From Coxiella endosymbiont of Amblyomma nuttalli (GTDB taxonomy: Bacteria; Pseudomonadota; Gammaproteobacteria; Coxiellales; Coxiellaceae), in contig NZ_CP064834.1 in assembly GCF_018107685.1 (NCBI RefSeq), positions 496,001 through 560,000 on the forward strand: DNA of 64,000 bases, in the 5' to 3' direction. How positions within the stretch are numbered: the first letter of the stretch is position 1; every line of letters starts with the position of its first letter. The notes under the pieces are model-generated. The model was not told the origin of the DNA and ran no database searches. It saw only the letters and a list, made by a program, of their open reading frames with translations. Of this stretch, positions 29,331 through 38,391 are shown piece after piece. Position numbers and translations under genes: made by a program.

Positions 29331-29788
29331 TTATACATGTTAGAACTGATATATAGCACAGCACGTATATCTTATGCAATGCCGGAGTTTCTTTAATTTT
29401 AAGTGAGGCAAGTTAGATTAAAGAATTCTGTCTAACTTCATTGCAAATCTAAATGATTATTGTTTTAAAAAAAGTGAGTTAGAAAACACATAAACTTTGT
29501 TCACTATCATGCATAAACCAATGTTTTTTGATCCTAATTAAGTAATTAAGTAGTCGAGAAACTCTATTGTTGAATTTAAAGTTTAACTGCCATGTTATTT
29601 TATGATCTTATATCACCCCTTGCTTTTATAAGGCTTTAGGCTCTACATTAAGAATGGGTTGGACTACACTAAATAAAAATTATAAGGAGGGGTTTTTATT
29701 AACAGAGTTCCTTCTTTACAAGCGTTTTCTCATTAATTACAATCGATTGGAATTCATTTACTAACAGAAAGACAGGATACCTGTGATA
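29331..29788. other. Gene-free stretch
   Basis: No gene is seen between the LbtU-like gene and the RRM pseudogene. The segment 29683-29697 has a purine-rich AAGGAGGGG box without a following open frame, and 29537-29553 has a small TAATTAAG direct repeat. Confidence 0.35.
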
Positions 29789-30246
29789 ATGACAATTATT
29801 TTTATTGCCTTAGCTTGTTTTGCACTGATACTTCTTATCATTATTATCGCGATTTCTGTGTTTAATCGTGGAAGAAGTCGCACGGAGAGAATTACTCCGG
29901 AACATTATAGCAACAATATATAGTTGTAAACAAATTTACGTAGGTAATTTATCTTATTATGTTTGTGAAAACGATTTGCAAAGCTATTTTTCCCGTTTTG
30001 GTGCGATTAAAACGATTAAAATTGTTAGAAACTTTCGGACAGGTCGCTCCTCGAGAGGTTACGCCTTTATTACTTATATTGGTGCATATGCTGGTGCAAA
30101 GCGGGCAGTTAAAAAAGGCATTGACAGCTCATGGTAAAGATCTTCAGGAACGATTATTGGTAATTCGGATTGCTAAATTGAGACAGCAGCAACATACGTA
30201 TACATATTCATGTGTACATGCATTAGGTGAAAGTTTTAGTTCTTAG
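29789..30246 (+). pseudogene. Membrane-anchored RRM RNA-binding protein, broken by frameshifts
   Basis: Three reading frames hold consecutive parts of one protein. Frame one (29789-29923) encodes a hydrophobic helix (IALACFALILLIIIIAI) followed by GRSRTERITPEHYSNN and a stop. Frame two resumes with KQIYVGNLSY (RNP-2) and SRGYAFITY (RNP-1), an RRM domain, and ends soon after a run of six A at 30111-30116. Frame three continues with ALTAHGKDLQERLLVIRIAK, the usual last strand of an RRM. One extra A in the run explains the second shift. So a short membrane anchor fused to a single RRM has been inactivated, unless slippage restores some product. Confidence 0.75.
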
Positions 30247-30407
30247 TTTTAGTACAAGCAAACCTAATTTTGATAATTTGAGGCGTATTTTTCGGCCATT
30301 TAGTATTTTCAGTTACTGCATACATGATCCTTTGAGAAAAAGAAAAAAGTGATAAAAGGATGGAGATTATTTAATAATAAAAAACTTCGACAAGAGGAGG
30401 AGAGACG

Positions 30408-30995
30408 TTGCAACTTGATCTTTTGAACGACCCACTAGAACAATTTAAACTTTGGCACGATGAAGCTGAAGAAAATAAATTAAGCGATCCAGATGCCATG
30501 ACTTTGGCAACAGCAAACTTAGAGGGAAAACCTTCGGCTCGTACCGTTTTATACAAAGGTATTACTAAAGGTGGATTTCTTATTTTTACTAATTATTATA
30601 GTCGAAAGGCACTCGAGCTTGCAGAAAATCCGTACGCTACCTGGATGTTTTATTGGCCAAGTATTTATAAGCAAGTACGAGGAGAAGGATATGTTGAACG
30701 ATTAACGCGTGAAGAATCGGAAGATTATTTTGAAACGCGACCCTATGAAAGTAAAATTAGCGCTTGGGTGTCAGAGCAAAGTCAAGAAATCCCTAGTCGT
30801 GAATATTTAATTTCTCGCTATAAAAAGTATCGGGAAAAATTCGAAGACGAAGTATTTTGTCCTGAATACTGGGGTGGTTTCCGTTTAATTCCGAATCGAA
30901 TGGAATTCTGGATTGAGCAAGATCATCGTCTACATGATCGCTTTTGTTATTTAAAAGAAAAGCACCAATGGAAAATTATTCGTCTTGCACCCTAA
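30408..30995 (+). CDS. pdxH: Pyridoxamine 5'-phosphate oxidase
   Basis: PdxH oxidises PNP or PMP to pyridoxal phosphate using FMN. The 195-residue protein has KPSARTVLYKG (FMN phosphate site), FTNYYSRKALELAENP, VRGEGYVERL and the C-terminal IRLAP. RSLHDR-like substrate residues appear as HRLHDRF. The start is TTG at 30408, fixed by the strong AAGAGGAGGAG at 30392-30402. The gene is intact and adds vitamin B6 completion to the biotin capacity of this region. Confidence 0.94.
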   Translation: MQLDLLNDPLEQFKLWHDEAEENKLSDPDAMTLATANLEGKPSARTVLYKGITKGGFLIFTNYYSRKALELAENPYATWMFYWPSIYKQVRGEGYVERLTREESEDYFETRPYESKISAWVSEQSQEIPSREYLISRYKKYREKFEDEVFCPEYWGGFRLIPNRMEFWIEQDHRLHDRFCYLKEKHQWKIIRLAP

Positions 30996-31025
30996 CGTCC
31001 TATTTCTAGTATTCTTTTTTTTTTG

Positions 31026-31217
31026 ATGAATCTCATTAAAAAACACTCTTACACCTATGGCTTGTTATGTGCACTAAAATTTTCGATGATAACCATACTA
31101 CCCACATATGCTATAGTAATGATTTTTAAAAATCAAAATATTCACAATATTAGGACCACATCATTAATAAATCCCACTAATAATGAACTACTCCCCAGTA
31201 TTTTAACAAACAGATAA
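31026..31217 (+). CDS. Doubtful small open frame (63 residues)
   Basis: A short frame between pdxH and rlmB begins MNLIKKHSYTYG and has one hydrophobic stretch (about residues 15-38) that could be a signal anchor. It has no clear ribosome binding site and no recognised family. It may be chance or a small exported protein. Confidence 0.2.
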   Translation: MNLIKKHSYTYGLLCALKFSMITILPTYAIVMIFKNQNIHNIRTTSLINPTNNELLPSILTNR

Positions 31218-31234
31218 ACATCAGATAGATCTAG

Positions 31235-32011
31235 TTAAATGCAGTTATGATTTGTGACTTGATAAATTTTCCGTTGCCGCCTAACCTCATATAAACAGAT
31301 TCCGCAAGCAACCGATACATTTAAACTCTCAACAGTGCCCTCTAGTGGGATTTTAACCAAAAAATCACACCGTTGCATTGTTAATTGTCGCATGCCTTTC
31401 CCCTCACTACCTAATACAATAGCAATATCACCTGTCAAATCGACATCCTGAATATGAGATGCCGCTTCAGCAGTTGTTCCCACAATCCAAACGCCTTCTT
31501 TCTGAAGGCTCAAAAGTGTTCTGGATAAATTTGTGACACGAATAAACGGTATCGCTTGTGTTGCACCACAAGCGATCTTACGAACAGTTGATGTAATCCC
31601 CACTGCCCGATCCTTTGGAACAATTACTACTTGTACACCAAATGCATCTGCGCTTCGAAGAGAGGCTCCTAAATTATGAGGATCTTTTACTCCATCAAGA
31701 ATTAATAACAATGCCGGCGATTCACGGTTTTTTAAAATACTAATCAACGACTCTTCATTAAAAGTATCAGAATATTCACATCTTGTTGCTACAGCAACAA
31801 TCCCCTGATGATGTGCATCTGTTAAATCATCTAATTTATCACGAGACACACGAACAATAGATACGTCTAATTTTTTTGCCTTTGCGATTAAGGATCGTAC
31901 TCGTTGATCTTTTCGAGTTTCCTGAACATATAAATTTAAAACAGATTGTGGTGACGAATCCAGCATGGCTCTCACTGAATGAATGCCATAAATAATTTCT
32001 AAGCTATCCAT
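31235..32011 (-). CDS. rlmB: 23S rRNA (guanosine-2'-O-)-methyltransferase RlmB
   Basis: A SPOUT-family methyltransferase for G2251 of 23S rRNA. The 258-residue protein has the N-terminal substrate-binding domain (YGIHSVRAMLD) and the knot motifs LILDGVKDPHNLGASLRSADAFG, IVLGSEGKGMRQL and IPLEGTVESLNVSVACGICLYE. In enterobacteria rlmB follows rnr, but here rnr lies some 7 kb away on the same strand with other genes between. It is intact. Confidence 0.94.
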   Translation of the reverse strand: MDSLEIIYGIHSVRAMLDSSPQSVLNLYVQETRKDQRVRSLIAKAKKLDVSIVRVSRDKLDDLTDAHHQGIVAVATRCEYSDTFNEESLISILKNRESPALLLILDGVKDPHNLGASLRSADAFGVQVVIVPKDRAVGITSTVRKIACGATQAIPFIRVTNLSRTLLSLQKEGVWIVGTTAEAASHIQDVDLTGDIAIVLGSEGKGMRQLTMQRCDFLVKIPLEGTVESLNVSVACGICLYEVRRQRKIYQVTNHNCI

Positions 32012-32088
32012 AACTTATTCAACTTGTTACGCATACCCATATACACATTCTCATAGTTTTATCTCAATAATTTTATATAATAACAAAT

Positions 32089-32883
32089 GTGAACTGGCTT
32101 ATTATTTGCGCTTTTTCGTTACTTATGTTTGTAGGTTGTACTTCTCAAATGAAAGACGGTCCACTCAATTCTAGAATTAACGTAAGTAAAATCCTAGACA
32201 TACAACCCAAATCATTGACTCGCAGTAAATACGGTAATCCCTCTTCATATATAGTTAACGGAAAGCGTTATTATATATTAAAAACAGCACGCGGCTACGC
32301 AAAGCGTGGCATCGCTTCATGGTACGGCACTAAATTTCACGGTCAACTAACTTCAATTCGAGAGCCTTACAATATGCTCGCCATGACGGGCGCAAGTCCT
32401 GTCTTACCCATTCCTTGTTTCGTCCGTGTTACTAATTTAAATAATAATAGATCAGTTATTATTAAGATTAACGATCGAGGCCCTTTTACCTCTAATCGGA
32501 TCATTGATTTGTCTTATGCTGCCGCAAAAAAACTCGACTATGTGAACAAAGGTACCGCCTTAGTTTATGTTAAAGCCATTACTTTCAATCATCACCATAT
32601 ATCGGGTCACCGTACCATGTTAGCAACAGTACCGTCAACACACTCACAAAAATTATTTTTACAATTAGGCGCATTTTATAAATTCTCTCATGCTAAAAAT
32701 TTAAAAATTCAACTTCATGATTATATCAAAAACCCCATTTTAATACTTAAAAACATCTATTGTAATTATCTTCCGCTTTATTGTGTTCAAATTGGTCCTT
32801 TGCAAGATATTAGTGCATCCAATTATTTACAGAAAAAACTAAAAAAGTTAGGCTTTAGGGAAATAGTAATCATTGTTAATTGA
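32089..32883 (+). CDS. rlpA: RlpA-like septal-ring lytic transglycosylase lipoprotein
   Basis: A GTG start leads into a signal peptide with lipobox FVGC (about 14-17). The double-psi beta-barrel domain follows, with RGIASWYGTKFHGQLTS, REPYNMLAMTGA and KINDRGPF (the catalytic aspartate). The C-terminal 90 residues form a SPOR domain (LFLQLGAFYKFSHAKNL ... CVQIGPL) that binds denuded glycan at the septum. This is the full RlpA layout, although the linker is short. It is divergent from rlmB and 15 bp ahead of ung. Confidence 0.88.
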   Translation: MNWLIICAFSLLMFVGCTSQMKDGPLNSRINVSKILDIQPKSLTRSKYGNPSSYIVNGKRYYILKTARGYAKRGIASWYGTKFHGQLTSIREPYNMLAMTGASPVLPIPCFVRVTNLNNNRSVIIKINDRGPFTSNRIIDLSYAAAKKLDYVNKGTALVYVKAITFNHHHISGHRTMLATVPSTHSQKLFLQLGAFYKFSHAKNLKIQLHDYIKNPILILKNIYCNYLPLYCVQIGPLQDISASNYLQKKLKKLGFREIVIIVN

Positions 32884-32898
32884 GTAATAAATGTAATC

Positions 32899-33567
32899 AT
32901 GACAAAAACTATTACCTGGCAGACGGTACTTGGTGATGAAAAACAAAAGCCATATTTTCAAAAAATTCTTAACCATATTAAAAAAGAACGTAGATCAGGA
33001 AAAATTATTTATCCACCACAGACGGATATTTTTCATTCTCTGAGACTAACGCCCTACGAATCGGTAAAAGTAGTTATTTTGGGACAAGACCCTTATCATG
33101 GACCTAATCAGGCACATGGACTTGCTTTCTCTGTACGCCTTGGCATCCCTATTCCCCCTTCCTTGCAAAATATTTTTAAAGAACTACATAGTGATTTGAA
33201 CTTATCCATTCCATTTCATGGTTGTTTAGAAAAATGGGCAAAACAAGGTGTCTTACTTCTCAATACCACTTTAACTGTTGAGGCTGGCAAACCCCAATCA
33301 CATATTAATATTAATTGGCATCAGTTTACTGACCAAGTTATCGTTAGGTTAAATAACCACCATAAGGGAATTGTGTTTTTACTATGGGGATCTTATGCCC
33401 AACAAAAAGCTCAATTAATTAATAAACTCCGCCATCGGATTCTTAAAGCGTCTCATCCTTCTCCTTTATCGGTAAAACGGAGTTTTTTCGGTTGCCGACA
33501 TTTTTCAAAAGCCAATGCATTATTACGAAACATGGGTCGTCGACAAATCGATTGGTCATTAGACTAA
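32899..33567 (+). CDS. ung: Uracil-DNA glycosylase
   Basis: Removes uracil from DNA. The water-activating loop GQDPYHGP (about residues 60-67), LLLNTTLTVE, VFLLWGSYAQ and the leucine-loop motif HPSPLS are all present. The length (222) is typical. The start is an ATG 15 bp after the rlpA-like gene on the same strand, so the two may share a transcript. It is intact. Confidence 0.95.
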   Translation: MTKTITWQTVLGDEKQKPYFQKILNHIKKERRSGKIIYPPQTDIFHSLRLTPYESVKVVILGQDPYHGPNQAHGLAFSVRLGIPIPPSLQNIFKELHSDLNLSIPFHGCLEKWAKQGVLLLNTTLTVEAGKPQSHININWHQFTDQVIVRLNNHHKGIVFLLWGSYAQQKAQLINKLRHRILKASHPSPLSVKRSFFGCRHFSKANALLRNMGRRQIDWSLD

Positions 33568-33640
33568 CTGCTGACTCATAACTAAGGTGCCAAATGAAAT
33601 TCAAAGACTGATAAAGGCACAAGCTTGAGATTAATATCAT

Positions 33641-33664
33641 ATTGACTTAAGTATTGACTTAAAA
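33641..33664. repeat. 12-bp tandem duplication downstream of ung
   Basis: ATTGACTTAA occurs at 33641-33650 and 33653-33662 with a 12-base period, 46 bp before tRNA-Phe. Because it resembles a doubled -35 hexamer (TTGACT), it could also affect the tRNA promoter. Confidence 0.8.
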
Positions 33665-33707
33665 GGAAAGCTCAAGCACTATAAAAAAACTCTTGCTCCT
33701 TCATAAA

Positions 33708-33782
<75 letters not shown>

Positions 33783-33873
33783 CCCCCGTTACCGTTAACG
33801 AGAAAATCTACCTCACCCACTAGTTATGGAGTGGAATGTTGTACCTTATGACGCGCAGCGTTTTATATATCTA

Positions 33874-34851
33874 TCATATACGTGCACGTGTTGTTAAAAT
33901 GCGTAAGATGGGATATTTCTTATTTAGGTAATTACTAATTGAATCCATTAAATTTTTATCTTCGCTATTAAACCATTTTGATTCTGTCCATTGTCTCAAC
34001 CATGTAAGTTGATGTTTAGCTAATTGACGTGTAGCAACAATAGCTTTATAACGCATGATTTCCCAATTGTATTCTCCACTGAGATATTGCCAAATCTGTC
34101 GATATCCCACTGTGCGAATAGCTGGCAAATTCGCACTTAAATCATGACGTTGATAGAGTTTTTTAACTTCTTCTAAAAAATTATTTTTTAGCATCTGATC
34201 AAAACGTTTCTCGATACATTGATGCAAAAATTCCCGATCATTTGGACTAATAATCAGATTAATGAAATGGTAAGGTAATAAATTGAATCGCTTTGCTATT
34301 TGATGATCTGACAATGATTGGCCAGTTATTTCATATACCTCTAAGGCTCGTTGAATGCGCTGAGCATCATTTGGACTAATACGTGTTGCTGATGCCGGAT
34401 CAATTTTTTTTAATTTCCTATAAAGCGCAGGCCAACCGTTTATATCTGCTTTTGCCTGAATTTTTTTTCGAATATTTTCATTGGCAGTGGGTAAATCAGA
34501 AAATCCTCTGTGCAATACATGAAAATACAACATCGTCCCTCCCACTAATAAAGGGATATGATTACTAGCATGAATGGCCCTAATTTCTCGTAAGGCATCA
34601 TTATAAAACTGACCCACAGAATAAGAATGAGAAGGATCGCAAATATCAATTAAACGATGTGATATCTTATGAAGCACTTTAGTTTGTGGCTTAGCTGTAC
34701 CGACGTTCAAACCACGGTAAACCATAGCAGAATCCACACTAACAATTACCAGCGGAAACTTTTTTGCTAATTTGATAGCCAAACCGGTTTTACCACTAGC
34801 AGTCGGACCCATTAAACAAATGACAAATGATTTTTCTTGATTCATTATCAT
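33874..34851 (-). CDS. miaA: tRNA dimethylallyltransferase
   Basis: MiaA puts the isopentenyl group on A37 of tRNAs reading UNN codons. The P-loop MGPTASGKTGLA is near the N-terminus, with VSVDSAMVYRGLNVGTAKP (the catalytic aspartate) and VGGTMLYFHVL. I used the ATG at 34851 (325 residues), just before the P-loop, because the longer frame from 34899 adds 16 residues that do not look like the family. In E. coli the order is amiB-mutL-miaA-hfq. Here amiB is adjacent and mutL and hfq are not, so the operon has been trimmed on both sides. Confidence 0.94.
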   Translation of the reverse strand: MIMNQEKSFVICLMGPTASGKTGLAIKLAKKFPLVIVSVDSAMVYRGLNVGTAKPQTKVLHKISHRLIDICDPSHSYSVGQFYNDALREIRAIHASNHIPLLVGGTMLYFHVLHRGFSDLPTANENIRKKIQAKADINGWPALYRKLKKIDPASATRISPNDAQRIQRALEVYEITGQSLSDHQIAKRFNLLPYHFINLIISPNDREFLHQCIEKRFDQMLKNNFLEEVKKLYQRHDLSANLPAIRTVGYRQIWQYLSGEYNWEIMRYKAIVATRQLAKHQLTWLRQWTESKWFNSEDKNLMDSISNYLNKKYPILRILTTRARI

Positions 34852-35107
34852 GTATTCCGCCCTTGTTGTCCTCGAACCACTCTCGAACGTAACAGCCAAT
34901 CTAATTTATGAATCTTGAATTAATTCAATACGTGAGTCAATCATACATTGCAAATCACTATAATTCGTTCTTTCAAAACTAAATCTACTAGCACACAGCA
35001 TATAAAGCAGAGTATCGATGAATAATTATTCTTAATATTCAAAGCCTAAAAAGCGTTTAATTAGTTTATTAAATTGATGTCATCTTTTGTGGATACTAAT
35101 AGCTAGA

Positions 35108-36388
35108 TTATGGGCTATTTTTTTGCAATCCAATCAACACTACTTTATTAAATTTTTGTTTTGAAAGCCAAGTTCCCATAGGGGGATTATGAATGAAATA
35201 ATCTCGAATACCTTGCATTAAAGCAAAAGCAATGCGTTGTTGATATATATGATTTAATAAACGATGTTCTTCATAACGATTTGAAATAAAACCAGTTTCT
35301 ACTAAAAGTGAAGCAATATCAGGAGATTTTAAAACAACAAAAGCAGCCTGTTTAACGTAGTGATGATGCAAAAATAACGTTGAGCTAAGCGAGTGAATAA
35401 TTTTCTTTCCAATTAATAAACTTGTGTGAATAGTCGCTGTTTGAGATAAATTAATTAGTACAGATTTCAGTAAGGTATTTTTGTCATTTAGATTCACTCC
35501 TCCTATAAGCTCCGACTCATGCTCTCTCTTTTTTAACCATCGTGCTGCTTCAGTGGTAGCACCGCGTGAAGATAATGTAAAAACCGAAGCGCCTTGAGCT
35601 TTGTGGTCTTGACACGCATCTGTATGAATAGCAATAAACATATCTGCCTTATAGTGCCGGGCAATAGCTAATCGCCGACGTAAAGTTAAATAGTAATCGC
35701 CATTTCTTGTTAAATAAGCTTTAAATCCTGGTTGTTGATTAATGTCTCTTTGCAAGTCACGCGAAATTTTTAATACGATATCTTTTTCATGCGATCCTCC
35801 AGGACCTGTTGCTCCTGGATCACGATGACCACCATGCCCCAGGTCTCGACCACCATGTCCTGGATCTATAACTACGATGACATTACTAGATCGATAAGGC
35901 AAAGGTGAAACGTTAGTTCTGAAAGAAGTGATAACAGGGGTATTATTTTTTTTCTTTATGTTCACCCCATCTGCACAAGAGTTAGTACAACAAGGTCGTG
36001 CAGCTGATAACTCAATGACTAATCGGAAAGAGTTTTTATGTTTGCCTCTTAGTGTAAAGGCGATGGCCTTCATTGGATATTTTAAATCAAAAACAATTCT
36101 TAGCATATGATTTTTATCCACCGATGTTCGTGCATATCTGATAGGCGTTTGTCTAAACAATTGAGATGAAAAAGGGTAAGCAAGAATTGCGCTTTGAATA
36201 TCGAAAACCAAACGATTTGGATTGGTCAAAATAAAATAATGATAATGAGATAACGATGTCATATTAAAAATTATCTGATAATAGATAACATTGGAATAAA
36301 CATATAATTTATTGAATTTATTAGTATCAGCAAGCGCACTTGAATAACATAGCAACCACAAGCAAAAAATAATCCACCATTTTTGCAT
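35108..36388 (-). CDS. amiB: N-acetylmuramoyl-L-alanine amidase with a duplicated zinc-binding motif
   Basis: AmiB cleaves the peptide from peptidoglycan at division. The 426 residues comprise a signal peptide (LWLLCYSSALA), an AMIN domain (about 25-125) and an Amidase_3 domain with VVIDPGHGG, SHEKDIVLKI, MFIAIHTDA and LLVETGFISN, giving the histidine and glutamate zinc ligands. Family members read DPGHGG-R/K-DPGATGPGG. Here seven extra residues give DPGHGGRDLGHGGHRDPGATG. The DNA shows the two 21-bp units at 35824-35844 and 35845-35865, about two-thirds identical. It may still fold, but the duplicated HGG could compete as a ligand. It lies in an operon with tsaE and nnr. Confidence 0.9.
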   Translation of the reverse strand: MQKWWIIFCLWLLCYSSALADTNKFNKLYVYSNVIYYQIIFNMTSLSHYHYFILTNPNRLVFDIQSAILAYPFSSQLFRQTPIRYARTSVDKNHMLRIVFDLKYPMKAIAFTLRGKHKNSFRLVIELSAARPCCTNSCADGVNIKKKNNTPVITSFRTNVSPLPYRSSNVIVVIDPGHGGRDLGHGGHRDPGATGPGGSHEKDIVLKISRDLQRDINQQPGFKAYLTRNGDYYLTLRRRLAIARHYKADMFIAIHTDACQDHKAQGASVFTLSSRGATTEAARWLKKREHESELIGGVNLNDKNTLLKSVLINLSQTATIHTSLLIGKKIIHSLSSTLFLHHHYVKQAAFVVLKSPDIASLLVETGFISNRYEEHRLLNHIYQQRIAFALMQGIRDYFIHNPPMGTWLSKQKFNKVVLIGLQKNSP

Positions 36389-36442
36389 GCCGCTACATTA
36401 ACAATTCTTATCTGTCTTTGACAAATTTTCTTTTCCTCATGT

Positions 36443-36907
36443 CTATTGATAAGGTCTCTTGTCAAAATTACGAAAGGGAATAATGTCCAAATTAACAAAT
36501 CTTTTATTAGTTTTGATATCAATATCGATATTAACATGAAACGTAGGCAGCGGTAAAAATCCTTCTGCTCTTTCCGGCCATTCTATCAAAATTATGGAGT
36601 CTTTTTCTAAATAATCATATAAACCTATATTCCAGTATTCCTCTGTATCGACAAGCCGATACAGATCCACATGTACCACATGAAAAACTTTTAGTTTATA
36701 GATCTCAATTAATGTATAGCTCGGACTTTTAACGAAACCATTATATCCTAATTCCCTCAAAAAACCACGAATGAGAGTGGTTTTTCCAGAACCAATCTCT
36801 CCAGTTAAATAAATAACATCTCCTACTTCGCAACAAGAAGCTAACACTTCGCCTAAATCTAACATCGCTTTTTCAGTTGGAACAACTCTTTGAATAGATT
36901 GAAACAT
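36443..36907 (-). CDS. tsaE: tRNA threonylcarbamoyladenosine biosynthesis ATPase
   Basis: TsaE is the ATPase partner of TsaB and TsaD in making t6A37. It has 154 residues with the P-loop LTGEIGSGKTTLIRGF, the SPSYTLIE motif, HVDLYRL and IILIEWPERAE. It lies between nnr (18 bp upstream) and amiB on the same strand, the usual gammaproteobacterial order. It is intact. Confidence 0.94.
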   Translation of the reverse strand: MFQSIQRVVPTEKAMLDLGEVLASCCEVGDVIYLTGEIGSGKTTLIRGFLRELGYNGFVKSPSYTLIEIYKLKVFHVVHVDLYRLVDTEEYWNIGLYDYLEKDSIILIEWPERAEGFLPLPTFHVNIDIDIKTNKRFVNLDIIPFRNFDKRPYQ

Positions 36908-36925
36908 TAACGCCGATTACTCTGA

Positions 36926-38383
36926 TTAAGGATTAACTAACAATCGCAGATGAGGTAATAAATCAGATGCTAATAATCCACGTTCACCACCCTCTTTCGC
37001 AGCATAATCTGCTGCTAATGAATGAAGAAACACTCCAAGTTCAGTCGCTTTTAATAAAGTTAGTCGTTGTGCCAATAATCCACCGATTACACCACTTAAA
37101 ATATCGCCCATTCCACCTGAAGCCATTCCTGGATTACCCACTGGGCAGACATGAATAGTTTCGCTGTCTCCTTTGATTAACGTTCCTGCCCCTTTTAGCA
37201 CGACAATACCACGATATTTTTTTTGTAAAGCAGCAATTGCTCGAAAACGATCACGTTGAACATCCTGACACGTCACCTCTAACAAGCGAGAGGCCTCTCC
37301 AGGATGCGGTGTTAATATCCAATCATCTCTTTGAAGTGGATGCTCTGATAAGAGAACTAAACTATCTGCGTCAAGTACTTTAGGAAGTTTTGTCTCTAAT
37401 ACCTTATTTAACAAAGATTTTGCCCAATCAGATCTTCCTAAACCGGGGCCTACCACAACTACTATTGCTCGATTGATTAATGGCTCAAGATCTTTAGCTT
37501 CGGCTACTTGATGGCACATTAACTCAGGGCGTGATCCACTAACGATGGGAACATGCTCTGGACGTGTAGCGACTGTAACTAAACCCGCGCCAACTCGAGC
37601 AGCTGCTTCAGCAGCCATGCGCACTGCGCCACCCATGCCATAATCGCCACCGACAATTAAGGCATGCCCATAAGTACCTTTATGAGAATCTCGCTCACGC
37701 TTTGGTAATAAAGAGTGTAAATGTCGCCATTCTAATAAGTGAGTTCGAGGTCGAACTTGTGAAAAAAAAGAATTTGAAAAATTTAAGTTGTTTAATAACA
37801 ACTTACCACAATAAGCAGGCGCTCGATTTGTATATAGCCCTCGTTTAAATCCAATGAAAGTTACTGTTACATCTGCTTTAACAGCGCAACCTTGAACTTC
37901 TCCCGTATCCACATTAATTCCAGAAGGAACATCTACCGCTAATTTTGGCTGCGGAGCTTTATTAATGGTTTCAATGATTTCCGCGTATGGGGTTCTCACG
38001 TTTCCAGAAAGTCCACTTCCAAGGAGCGCGTCTACAATAAGATCCCCCTCAAAATGAAACGTACCAGAAAAAGATTGAATCGGTATCTGGCAAGATTTTG
38101 CTGCTTTTGCCGCAGCACCACATAGTTGAGCTGATTCGCCGACTAAGTAAACAGTCACTTTTAGTCCGTATTCATGTGCTAGTTGGGCGATAACGAAACC
38201 GTCCCCTCCATTATTACCATTTCCACAACAAACGGTAATTGCTTTAACTTCAGGCCAGTGTGCAATAAGGACATCAAAAGCAGCTCTTCCTGCTCGCAGC
38301 ATTAATTCATGATCGTCAATACCTGCTTTGATCGCCAAACGTTCTAAAGCACAGATTTGACGATTCTGATAGAGTGGTATCAT
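36926..38383 (-). CDS. nnr: Bifunctional NAD(P)H-hydrate epimerase / ADP-dependent dehydratase
   Basis: Repairs hydrated NADH and NADPH. The N-terminal YjeF_N epimerase domain (about 1-210) contains CCGNGNNGGDGFV and DALLGSGLSG. The C-terminal ribokinase-like dehydratase (about 220-485) has GTYGHALIVGGDYGMGGA, VVGPGLGRS, LTPHPGEASRL and NPGMASGGMGDILSG. The length is standard. It begins 8 bp after rnr ends and precedes tsaE, so it is inside the rnr-nnr-tsaE-amiB-miaA string. It is intact. Confidence 0.93.
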   Translation of the reverse strand: MIPLYQNRQICALERLAIKAGIDDHELMLRAGRAAFDVLIAHWPEVKAITVCCGNGNNGGDGFVIAQLAHEYGLKVTVYLVGESAQLCGAAAKAAKSCQIPIQSFSGTFHFEGDLIVDALLGSGLSGNVRTPYAEIIETINKAPQPKLAVDVPSGINVDTGEVQGCAVKADVTVTFIGFKRGLYTNRAPAYCGKLLLNNLNFSNSFFSQVRPRTHLLEWRHLHSLLPKRERDSHKGTYGHALIVGGDYGMGGAVRMAAEAAARVGAGLVTVATRPEHVPIVSGSRPELMCHQVAEAKDLEPLINRAIVVVVGPGLGRSDWAKSLLNKVLETKLPKVLDADSLVLLSEHPLQRDDWILTPHPGEASRLLEVTCQDVQRDRFRAIAALQKKYRGIVVLKGAGTLIKGDSETIHVCPVGNPGMASGGMGDILSGVIGGLLAQRLTLLKATELGVFLHSLAADYAAKEGGERGLLASDLLPHLRLLVNP

Positions 38384-38391
38384 ATCTCCAT

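Noticed and set aside
34852-35107. Remains of mutL
   Set aside because: I read the minus strand in this gap and found no MutL motif (for example AAGEV or DNG); the gene appears removed rather than decayed in place.
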